DNA of 64,000 bases from Flavobacteriales bacterium ALC-1 (GTDB taxonomy: Bacteria > Bacteroidota > Bacteroidia > Flavobacteriales > Flavobacteriaceae). The notes below the pieces were generated by a model, which was given only the letters and a program-made list of their open reading frames with translations, was not told the origin of the DNA and did not search any database. The stretch's first letter is position 1. Each line of letters starts with the position of its first letter. The position numbers and the translations under genes are program-made. Location of the stretch: NCBI GenBank assembly GCA_000171875.1, contig ABHI01000001.1:1148027-1212026 (forward strand). Reading direction: 5' to 3'. Below, piece by piece: positions 53,657-62,242 of this stretch.

Positions 53657-54584
53657 CATTTTTCTTATTGTTTTTAGCATTTTTCATCGCTTCACCAATT
53701 TGATTACTAGCTGTAAAACTAGCAACCATATCATTTAGCATCTGGCTTCCTGCTTGAGGGGAATTAGGTAATAAAATTAAGTTACTATTAGTTTCTTGCC
53801 CAATAGATTGTAAAGTGTCATAATGTTGTGTAACAACGATAAGCGCAGAAGCTTCTTGAGAGTTAATACCAACTTTATTTAAAACTTCGACAGACTCCTC
53901 TAAACCACGAGCAATTTCACGTCGTTGGTCTGCAATACCTTGCCCTTGTAAACGCTTACTCTCCGCTTCGGCTTTTGCTTTTTCAACAATAAGAATACGA
54001 GCAGCATCACCCTCAAATTGAGCCGCTATTTTTTCACGCTCAGAAGCATTAATTCTATTCATAGCCTCTTTAACTTGCGCATCAGGATCAATATCTGTTA
54101 CTAATGTTTTGATGATGTCATAACCATATTCTATCATAGCGTCATTTAATTCAGATTTTACAGCTATCGCAATATCATCTTTACGAACAAATACATCGTC
54201 TAATTTCATTTTAGGTACTTCAGCACGTACCACATCAAATACATACGATGTAATTTGATCATGTGGATAGTCTAGTTTATAAAACGCATCATATACTTTA
54301 TCACGAATTACCTTGTATTGTACAGAAACCTTTAGACGAACAAAAACATCATCTAGAGTTTTGGTTTCTATAATAACATCTAATTGCTGAATTTTAAGGC
54401 TTAGTTTCCCAGCAATTCTATCTACTAAAGGAATTTTTAGCTGTAATCCCGAATGTCTAATACTTTGAAACTTACCAAAGCGTTCTATAACTGCAGCTGT
54501 TTGTTGTTTTACCACAAAGAATGCTGAAATTATAATGATTAATCCAAAAAATACAATTGGAATCAAATAAAAAGGAAAATCCAT
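53649..54584 (-). CDS. SPFH/band 7 (stomatin-like) protein
   Basis: The 311-residue product has one N-terminal membrane helix (FYLIPIVFFGLIIIISAFFV), then the SPFH domain over about 25-200 (QQTAAVIERFGKFQSIRHSG, VRLKVSVQYKV, ALIVVTQHYDTL further on) and a coiled-coil stretch rich in Ala/Glu/Lys (EREKIAAQFEGDAARILIVE). Stomatins organise membrane microdomains and may regulate proteases or channels. There is no NfeD partner next door; instead an exported hypothetical gene overlaps its end. Confidence 0.9.
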   Translation of the reverse strand: MDFPFYLIPIVFFGLIIIISAFFVVKQQTAAVIERFGKFQSIRHSGLQLKIPLVDRIAGKLSLKIQQLDVIIETKTLDDVFVRLKVSVQYKVIRDKVYDAFYKLDYPHDQITSYVFDVVRAEVPKMKLDDVFVRKDDIAIAVKSELNDAMIEYGYDIIKTLVTDIDPDAQVKEAMNRINASEREKIAAQFEGDAARILIVEKAKAEAESKRLQGQGIADQRREIARGLEESVEVLNKVGINSQEASALIVVTQHYDTLQSIGQETNSNLILLPNSPQAGSQMLNDMVASFTASNQIGEAMKNAKNNKKNDE

Positions 54585-54648
54585 AACACGTTTTTTAAAG
54601 GTTAGATAATATGAAAGACTAAAAGTAAGTAATATTAAATTATTTTCT

Positions 54649-54656
54649 TAGGTTTG
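54649..54656 (+). promoter_or_regulatory. -7 promoter element
   Basis: TAGGTTTG matches TAnnTTTG, 22 bp before the ATG of the beta-barrel gene. Confidence 0.4.
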
Positions 54657-54678
54657 TTGTAATCAGCTCCCAAATCGC

Positions 54679-55356
54679 ATGAAAAACACTAAACACTTCC
54701 TATTAGTAGTTATTTGTATCGGCTTTGTTACAATTAGCTATGCGCAAAGTAGAAATTACAAGATAAAAAACGGTATAGGCCTACAAGGCGGTATTACTCA
54801 GTTTGATATTCTTACTGATAATTTTGAAACCAAAAGCAACTCAGGTTTTATTGGGGGAATGGCTGCTTCTGTAGATATTCCTCACAGATGGTATAATGTA
54901 AGTTATAATATTCAATTGTCTCAAAACCATGTTGATATTTTAGGAGAAACTCCCGCATCAGCAACACAAGAATATATTGAATATAAAATGTTTACAGCCA
55001 ATGTTTCTTTTTTGTTTCATATTAAATTAATAGGAAATAATTTCACACTAGATGCTGGTCCGATGCTACAATATAACAGTGAATTAGAGCTTAAAGACAA
55101 CACTAAAGAAGGCTATATAATTACAGGATATGATAACTTACTTACTGAGGACATAAGAGAAATATCTAACTTTAATGTTAATGGAGCTATTGGTTTATCA
55201 TTGGGTGTAAGAAGGCTGAAGTTAAGGGCACAATACATTTATGGCTTTACAAATATCCTTGGAAAGTTAAACGACAAAGATTTAGATATTGGTAATAATG
55301 ATAAATTTAAGGGCAACCAAACGTTATTAGCGTTAACTGCTATTATTACATTTTAA
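54679..55356 (+). CDS. PorT-like outer-membrane beta-barrel protein
   Basis: A signal peptide (about 1-22, ending VTISYAQ) precedes a 200-residue barrel with alternating strands: IKNGIGLQGGITQFDIL, SGFIGGMAASVDIP, FTLDAGPMLQYNSEL, IGLSLGVRRLKLRAQYIYGF, ending LLALTAIITF with a C-terminal Phe. This fits the outer-membrane beta-barrel (PorT-like) group of Bacteroidota. Its ligand or partner is unknown. It converges on gltX with 6 bp between. Confidence 0.75.
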   Translation: MKNTKHFLLVVICIGFVTISYAQSRNYKIKNGIGLQGGITQFDILTDNFETKSNSGFIGGMAASVDIPHRWYNVSYNIQLSQNHVDILGETPASATQEYIEYKMFTANVSFLFHIKLIGNNFTLDAGPMLQYNSELELKDNTKEGYIITGYDNLLTEDIREISNFNVNGAIGLSLGVRRLKLRAQYIYGFTNILGKLNDKDLDIGNNDKFKGNQTLLALTAIITF

Positions 55357-55362
55357 TAAACC

Positions 55363-56880
55363 TTAATTTATACTTTTAACCAAAGCCCTAATACGTTTTA
55401 CGGTTTCCTCTTTACCAATCAAAAACATAATATCAAACACGTCCGGTCCCTGTAATGCGCCAACTAAAGCCAATCGTAATGGCATCATTACTTTACCAAA
55501 ACCAATGTCGCTATCAGTAATCCAACCTTTAATATTAGCTTGAAGGTTCTCGACCTTGAAATCTTCAGTTGTATTAACAAGTTCAATAACTTTATTTAGA
55601 ATATCAGCAGTATCTTCTTTTAAAGCTTTTTTCGATGCTTTTTCATCATAAGATGTTGGTGAAGCAAAAAAGAAATGGCTCAAATTCCAGAAATCAACAA
55701 TAAAAGTAGCACGTTCTTTAACCAAACCTACGACCAAAGCAATGTAATTAACATCAATATCTGCTAATTCAGGTTGAATAGTTTTAAACTGTTCGGCTAA
55801 ATCAAGATCTAATTGCTGCTGCATATAATGGTGGTTAAACCACTTTGTTTTATCAGGATCAAATCGTGCGCCAGCTTTATTAACTCTTTTTAAATCAAAA
55901 TCTTTGACTAATTCTTCTAGACTGAATATTTCTTGTTCAGTTCCTGGGTTCCAGCCTAAAAATGCTAAGAAGTTAACCACAGCATCAGAAAAATAGCCAT
56001 CTTCCTTATAGCCTCTAGAAACGGTTCCGTCTGGTGCAGTATATTCTAATGGAAATACAGGAAACCCTAATTTATCACCATCACGCTTGCTTAATTTTCC
56101 TTTCCCTGTTGGTTTTAAGATTAAAGGTAAATGCGCAAACTCTGGTGTTTCCCAGCCAAAAGCATCATATAGTAATTGATGTAACGCTAAAGAGGGCAAC
56201 CATTCCTCACCACGAATCACATGTGTGATTTCCATTAAATGGTCATCTACAATATTTGCCAAATGATAAGTTGGCATTCCATCGCTTTTAAATAATATTT
56301 TATCATCTAAAACATTAGTGTCAATTGAGATGTCACCACGAATGATGTCTTTTAGGAGTAATGTTTCATCTTGAGGAGACTTAAAACGCACCACATAATG
56401 CTCACCCCCTTCAATTTTTGCTTGAGTTTCAGCTTCAGTAAGAACTAAAGAGTTGACCAAACGTCCTTTTTCACGATTATGCCAGTTATAGATGAAGGTT
56501 TTGCCCTCAGCTTCGTGCCCTTTTCTGTGAGCGTCCAATTGTTCTGAAGTATCAAATGCGTAGTAGGCTTTACCAGATGAGATTAACTGATCTGCATATT
56601 GCTTATATAAATGCTTGCGTTCACTTTGTCTGTATGGACCAAACTTTTCGTTTTTCCCTGGACCTTCATCAAATGGAATTCCACACCAACTCAGTGATTC
56701 AACAATATAGTCTTCCGCACCTTCTACATAACGGTTTTGGTCTGTGTCTTCGATTCTGAGCACAAAGTCACCACCATGCTTTTTAGCAAACAAATAGTTG
56801 AACAAAGCAGTTCTAACACCACCAATATGTAAAGGTCCTGTTGGACTTGGCGCAAAGCGCACGCGTACGTTTTTAGACAT
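55363..56880 (-). CDS. gltX: Glutamyl-tRNA synthetase
   Basis: The 505-residue product has the HIGH-type motif FAPSPTGPLHIGGVRTALFN near residue 9 and KLSKRDG near residue 263, IEDTDQNRYVEGAEDYI, and the helical anticodon-binding C-terminus. It charges tRNA-Glu. Length and order are normal for bacterial GltX. A textbook flavobacterial promoter (TTTG-N19-TATCTTTG) lies immediately upstream. Confidence 0.95.
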   Translation of the reverse strand: MSKNVRVRFAPSPTGPLHIGGVRTALFNYLFAKKHGGDFVLRIEDTDQNRYVEGAEDYIVESLSWCGIPFDEGPGKNEKFGPYRQSERKHLYKQYADQLISSGKAYYAFDTSEQLDAHRKGHEAEGKTFIYNWHNREKGRLVNSLVLTEAETQAKIEGGEHYVVRFKSPQDETLLLKDIIRGDISIDTNVLDDKILFKSDGMPTYHLANIVDDHLMEITHVIRGEEWLPSLALHQLLYDAFGWETPEFAHLPLILKPTGKGKLSKRDGDKLGFPVFPLEYTAPDGTVSRGYKEDGYFSDAVVNFLAFLGWNPGTEQEIFSLEELVKDFDLKRVNKAGARFDPDKTKWFNHHYMQQQLDLDLAEQFKTIQPELADIDVNYIALVVGLVKERATFIVDFWNLSHFFFASPTSYDEKASKKALKEDTADILNKVIELVNTTEDFKVENLQANIKGWITDSDIGFGKVMMPLRLALVGALQGPDVFDIMFLIGKEETVKRIRALVKSIN

Positions 56881-56897
56881 AATTGTAAAATAAAGCG

Positions 56898-56928
56898 CAA
56901 AGATACTTTTATAAGATTTGAGAACAAA
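56898..56928 (-). promoter_or_regulatory. Promoter of gltX (TTTG-N19-TATCTTTG)
   Basis: On the minus strand a TTTG at 56928-56925 and a TATCTTTG at 56905-56898 are separated by exactly 19 bp, matching the Bacteroidota -33/-7 consensus. The -7 box ends 17 bp before the start codon. Confidence 0.75.
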
Positions 56929-56940
56929 GAAAATGAAACC

Positions 56941-57984
56941 TTAAGATGTAATCATTTGCTTTGGAACACGCTTGTTCATTATCCTAAACCATAAAGGAGG
57001 AATCATAGCCAAAACCATTGAAGTCGGATATCCATAAGGCATTTGCGGACTTTCATCATGGCAATCTAAAACCTGGTATTTTTTTGACGATTTATAATGA
57101 TGGTCACTATGTCTAGTTAATTCATAAAGCACAATTCTCCCTATCACATGGTTAGAGTTCCAAGAATGTATTTCCTTAACACGCTCATAGCGGCCAGATT
57201 TGGTCTTTAAGCGTAATAAACCATAGTGTTCAATATAGTTAACAGTTTCGAGTAGAATAAAACCTACAACTCCCGTTAAACTAGCAAAGATTAAGGCCGT
57301 AGTTCCAAATAGTAATGCAACCACGGTCAAATAAGCCATTTGAAAAAAGACAAACCAAAACATGTCATTTTTTACAGAGAAAAAAGACAGATTGTTATTA
57401 CTTAAAAGATTTTTCTGAATCTTCCAAGCTTTAAAATACTGTCTAATTGTTGAGGTAAACCAAAATGAATATACGCTTTGATTATACCTTGCTGTGGCAG
57501 GATCTTCAGGTGTAGCAGCATGAAGATGATGCCCAAAATTATGTTCAATATAAAAGTGCATATAAAATGAAGGCAGAAGTAAAGCTTTTCCTAAAAAGCG
57601 TTCATTAGTAGTTTGTCTGTGACCAAGTTCGTGTGCAACATTAATACCGTTGACTCCCAAAACAATTCCAATTGAAAAAATTAGCCCAACAAATTCATGC
57701 GTTTGTAATGTTTGGTTAGAAACTATGTTTAAACCGTATAATAAGAGCCCGAAAACAATTGGTAAGTTTAAATATAATAACCAATCAAATAGTTTTTGCT
57801 TCAATTTAGTATCCGATTCGTCAGGTTTTAGATTGTTAGTATCCACAGGGAAGATAAGTTCTAAAATAGGAATACAAACAAAGCTAAAAACAGGTGTTAA
57901 CCAAGCCCAATAACCTTTGAAAAATAAACCCAGAAAACAGACTAAAGGAATTGAAAATGCAGCTAAATATTTGAGGTCTTTCAT
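56941..57984 (-). CDS. Alkane 1-monooxygenase (AlkB-like membrane di-iron enzyme)
   Basis: The 347-residue product has several membrane helices and all histidine clusters of the AlkB family: VAHELGHRQT near residue 116, HNFGHHLHAATPEDPATA near 148, NYIEHYGL near 247 and LTRHSDHHYKSSKKYQVL near 294. These enzymes hydroxylate the terminal carbon of n-alkanes using a di-iron centre and rubredoxin. No rubredoxin gene is adjacent. It is probably an active alkane hydroxylase, or a related fatty-acid enzyme. Confidence 0.88.
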   Translation of the reverse strand: MKDLKYLAAFSIPLVCFLGLFFKGYWAWLTPVFSFVCIPILELIFPVDTNNLKPDESDTKLKQKLFDWLLYLNLPIVFGLLLYGLNIVSNQTLQTHEFVGLIFSIGIVLGVNGINVAHELGHRQTTNERFLGKALLLPSFYMHFYIEHNFGHHLHAATPEDPATARYNQSVYSFWFTSTIRQYFKAWKIQKNLLSNNNLSFFSVKNDMFWFVFFQMAYLTVVALLFGTTALIFASLTGVVGFILLETVNYIEHYGLLRLKTKSGRYERVKEIHSWNSNHVIGRIVLYELTRHSDHHYKSSKKYQVLDCHDESPQMPYGYPTSMVLAMIPPLWFRIMNKRVPKQMITS

Positions 57985-58135
57985 CGAAAAAATCTTTTTC
58001 GTTCCTATGAAAACAGGAATCTTATGTAATTTGAGCTCAATTTAACACTCAAAACCCCTAAATTAACAGAATCTTACCACATTTTACGAAATAGCTATTA
58101 AAATAAAATTGTAGATTAGTCAGTTAGAATAGTGT

Positions 58136-61100
58136 ATGAGCAATTTCGAAACCATAAAAAACAAACTTGAGCAGTTCATTAAAAGGTATTACACCAACGA
58201 ACTGTTAAAAGGTGCTATCTTATTTTTTGCCATTGGTTTACTGTATCTGATTATAACATTGTTTGTAGAATATATGCTTTGGTTAAACCCAACGGCTAGA
58301 ACTATTCTATTTTGGGTGTTTATTGCGGTGGAATTAAGCTTATTTATCAAATTTATTGCCATTCCGTTAGCGCATTTATTCAAATTACGAAAAGGCATTA
58401 ATTACGAAACAGCTTCTACATTAATTGGCAATCATTTTCCTGAAGTTAATGATAAGTTGCTTAATGTGCTTCAGTTAAATCAAAATCCAGCACAATCCGA
58501 TTTACTAATTGCTAGTATAGAGCAGAAGTCTTTAGAGCTAAAGCCCATTCCATTTAAATCGGCCATAAATTTTAAATCGAATACCAAGTACTTAAAGTAT
58601 GCGGCAATTCCTATTACAATTCTATTATTGTCTTTAGTAACAGGAAAAATAAACTGGTTTAGCGATAGTTATGAGCGTGTGGTAAACTACCAAACGGCTT
58701 ATGAGCCGCCAGCACCATTTCAATTTTTTGTAATCAACGAGTCGCTTCAGGCTATTGAAAACAAAGACTTTAAGTTAAAGATTTCTACGGTTGGAGATGT
58801 GATTCCTGATAATGCTCAGATTAAATATAACGGCCAATCTTACTTTTTACAGCAACTAGTGCCTGGTGAATTTCAATACACGTTTAGCCTTCCAAAAGAA
58901 GCCGTTGAGTTTACATTATCCGCTAATGACGTGATTTCAAAACCTTACCTTCTAAGCATAGTCAATACACCAAATTTGGTGAATTTTGAAATGGTTTTAG
59001 ACTACCCATCACATACCAGAAAACAAGACGAAACTTTAAAAAGCACAGGTTCGGCTGTAATTCCAGAAGGCACTAAAGTAACATGGAAAGCGAAAACAAA
59101 ATCGACCACTGAAGTTAATATTTATGCTGAAGACACATTACGTTTTATAGAGAATGACAATGGTGATTTTGAAACGACCAAACGCTTGTATAAAAATTAT
59201 AATTATAGCATCACTACAAGCAATAAGAGTTTAACAGATTATGAAAATTTAGCCTACAATATTAATGTGGTTAGAGATATTTATCCGGAGTTAAGCATTA
59301 AAGTTCAAAAGGATTCTGTTGATCAACAAAGTTTGTATTTCTATGGACAAGCTAGTGATGATTATGGATTGAGCAAGTTGCAATTGGTTTATTATCCTTC
59401 GGAAGACGAATCTAAAAAGCAAATAGAGCCTATAGCAATTTCTAAATCTAATTTCAGTGAATTTATCAGTGCTTTTCCTAATCAATTGAATTTAGAAGAA
59501 GGTGTAAGCTACCAATTGTATTTTGAGGTGTTTGATAACGATGCGCTTCACAATTACAAGCGTACTAAAAGCTCGGTTTTTAATTACCGAAAGCGCACCA
59601 AAGAAGAGGAAGAGCAAAAACAACTCAATGAGCAAAATGAAACAATAAAAGACATTAGCAAAACTTTTGATAAGCTTCAAGAGCAAGATAAAAAGCTAGA
59701 AGAATTTTCTAAAACACAAAAAGAAAAAGAGCAACTTAATTTTAATGATAAAAAGAAGTTCGAAGATTTTCTGAAACGCCAGAAGAATCAGGAGCAGTTG
59801 ATGAAAAACTTCAATAAAAAGCTTCAGGATAATCTAGAAGAGTTTCAAAAAGACGAAAAGAAAGACGATCAGTTTAAAGAGGATTTAAAAGAACGTTTAA
59901 AGGAAAATGAAGAGCAGTTAAAACAGGATGAAAAACTACTTGAAGAGCTTGAGCAGTTAAAAGACAAAATCAACAAAGAAGAGTTTACTCAAAAACTTGA
60001 AGAATTAGCCAAGCAAAACAAAAACAAGAAGCGTAGCATGCAACAACTTTTAGAGTTGACGAAGCGTTTTTATGTGATGAAAAAGGCTGAAAAAATCTCA
60101 AAGCAATTGGATGATTTGTCTGAAGAGCAAGAAAAACTATCAGAAAAGGATAGGGAAAACACTAAGGAGGCTCAAGAAAAGCTAAATAAAGAGTTTGAGA
60201 AACTTCAAAAAGATATTGATGATTTAAAGCGTGAAGACAGGCAGCTAAGAAAGCCAACTAAAGTTCCAAGGGACGAATTTTTAGAGAATGAAATAAAGTT
60301 CGATCAAAAAGAAGCAAAGGAAGCGCTAGAGGAGAAAGAAAAAAGCAACGAAGACCAGAAACCACAAGAAGCGCAAGAACGTCAGCAAAAAGCAAAACAA
60401 AAGCAAAAGAAAGCTGCTAAGAAGATGAAGCAAATTAGCGAAATGATGAAGCAGGCTATGTCTGGCGGAGGTGGAAGTGGTGAGCAAACATCTGAAGACA
60501 TTGATACTTTACGACAAATTCTAGAAAACCTATTGCTCTATTCATTTGATCAAGAGGGGCTTATGAATACATTTCAGTCTATTGATATCAATAATAATAA
60601 GTACGGAAAGTATATTATTGAGCAAAGCAATCTTAGAGAGCACTTTGAGCATATAGATGATAGTTTGTTTGCATTGTCACTAAGGCAACCAAAACTTTCC
60701 GAAAAAGTAAATTCACAAATCACAGATGTGTATTTTAACATTGACAAATCTCTTGGGCAATTGACTGAAAATAGATTATATCAAGGTGTAGCATCTCAGC
60801 AATATGCTATACAGCAAGTAATGAGTTAGCGAGTTTTTAAGTGATGTGTTAGATGATATGGAGATGTCTATGAATCCATCTACAGGTCAAGGTGGTGAAG
60901 GTGGTCAGCAGTTACCAGATATTATCATGAGTCAGGAAGAGCTTAATAAGCAAATGGAAGAAGGTGTTAAGAAGAGCGAGCAAGGAAAAGAGGGAGGAGA
61001 AGGTAAGGAAGGTGAAAAGCCAGGAGAGGGAGAGAAACCGGGAGAAGATGGAGAAAGCGGAAAAGAAGGTGATGGTAACAAACCAGGTGAACAAGGACAG

Positions 61101-61758
61101 TCTGGGCAAGAAGGGCAAAGCGGTCAGAAAGGAGAGAATGGTAAAAGCGGAGAGCAAGAAGGAAAAAGCGGTGAAGGTGGCCAACAAGGTGAAAGCGGAA
61201 GTCAGAATGGTGAAGGCAACCAAAATGGACAGCAAGGTGAAAATGGTAAAGGGGGTAAGAATGGAAAAGATGGCAAAAATGGCGGAGACGGAACTGATGG
61301 AGAAGGTGAAAAGAATGACGGTTATGGTGAAGGGGGTAGTGAAGAACAAAATGGTGAGCTATTCAAAATATACCAACAACAACAGCAATTGCGCCAAGCT
61401 TTAGAAGATAGATTAGTTAAAGAAGGCAAAATAGAATCAGCAGGACAATTAATTAAGCAGATGGAAGATATTGAGTTAGATTTATTAAACTCTGGTTTCA
61501 CAAACCAAACGCTTCAAAAAATGATGGATTTACAACATCAATTGCTTAAATTAGAGAATGCGACATTTATGCAAGGGCTAAGACACTAAGCGTAAATCTG
61601 AGACGAATAAAAAAGAATTCAATCAAACCAATGCTAGTCAAATACCAACGGCAAAACAATATTTTAATACTACAGAAATATTAAATCGCCAAGCACTACC
61701 TTTGCAGAATCATTTTAAGAAAAAGATTCAAGAGTATTTTAAAAGCACAAATGATTAG
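58136..61758 (+). pseudogene. DUF4175-type membrane/coiled-coil protein, broken by three single-base indels
   Basis: Three frames join into one ~1206-codon gene. Frame 1 (58136-60829) holds two N-terminal membrane segments (LLKGAILFFAIGLLYLIITL), beta domains, and a long Lys/Glu/Gln coiled coil (about 485-790). Near 60819 a lost base shifts to NELASF, then a lost T in the T5 run at 60834-60838 shifts again to LSDVLDDMEM, opening frame 2 (to 61589). That frame is a Gly/Glu/Lys low-complexity region. An extra A near 61580 shifts to frame 3 (KRKSETNKKEFNQT to STND, stop 61756-61758). The final stop overlaps ybeY by 8 bp. Either a pseudogene or sequencing errors. Confidence 0.82.
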
Positions 61759-62161
61759 TTTTAATTACGAAACCAATTTTAAATTAGACAATTCTGAACA
61801 GATTTCTAAATGGATTTCAAAAACCATTTCGGAAGAGAATTGTAAAGAAGGGGAGATAAATTATATCTTCTGTTCTGATGAATATCTGCATAGGTTGAAT
61901 GTCGATTTTTTGAACCACGACACATTAACCGATATTATTAGCTTTGATTATTCAGTAGGAAAAGAACTACATGGAGATGTTTATATTTCTGTTGATAGGG
62001 TAAAAGAAAATGCCTTTGAATTTAAAACAGCTTTTGAAGACGAAATATCTAGAGTTATAATTCACGGGGTATTGCATTACTGTGGTTATAAAGATAAATC
62101 CGAAGAGGACGAAATGTTGATGCGCTTAAAAGAAGATTACTACTTAAACAAGCGTTCGTAA
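61751..62161 (+). CDS. ybeY: Endoribonuclease YbeY
   Basis: The 136-residue product has the UPF0054 core: NVDFLNHDTLTDIISFDYSV and the zinc motif HGVLHYCGYKD (near residue 100), where the third ligand position of the usual HGxLHLxGxDH reads KDK rather than DH. YbeY is needed for 16S rRNA 3'-end maturation and 70S quality control. Its ATG overlaps the end of the broken DUF4175 gene (AATGATTAG), indicating translational coupling. Confidence 0.9.
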   Translation: MISFNYETNFKLDNSEQISKWISKTISEENCKEGEINYIFCSDEYLHRLNVDFLNHDTLTDIISFDYSVGKELHGDVYISVDRVKENAFEFKTAFEDEISRVIIHGVLHYCGYKDKSEEDEMLMRLKEDYYLNKRS

Positions 62162-62178
62162 TTATCACTATTTCAGCG

Positions 62179-62186
62179 TATATTTG
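62179..62186 (+). promoter_or_regulatory. -7 promoter element for mnmG
   Basis: TATATTTG followed by CG matches TAnnTTTG, 56 bp before the mnmG ATG. The parS-like palindrome lies in the resulting leader. Confidence 0.5.
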
Positions 62187-62211
62187 CGGGCTGAATTTTA
62201 AAAAACACAAT

Positions 62212-62227
62212 TGTTCCACGTGGAACA
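62212..62227. promoter_or_regulatory. parS-like 16-bp palindrome
   Basis: TGTTCCACGTGGAACA is a perfect palindrome differing from the general parS consensus (TGTTTCACGTGAAACA) at one position in each arm. parS sites bind ParB and cluster near the replication origin, often beside mnmG (gidA). No parA/parB is in the window. Confidence 0.65.
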
Positions 62228-62242
62228 TAAGAGTATAAGACT

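Noticed and set aside
60912..61404. Overlapping frames of about 145 codons on both strands in the low-complexity region
   Set aside because: They are shadows of the Gly/Glu/Lys-rich coding repeat: the minus-strand one is a Phe/Ser/Thr/Leu run, the plus-strand one a Lys/Glu/Met run without family features.
60800..61600. Programmed ribosomal frameshifting in the DUF4175 gene
   Set aside because: Three independent shifts of different sign would be needed, with no conserved slippery heptamer or pseudoknot seen; indels explain it better.
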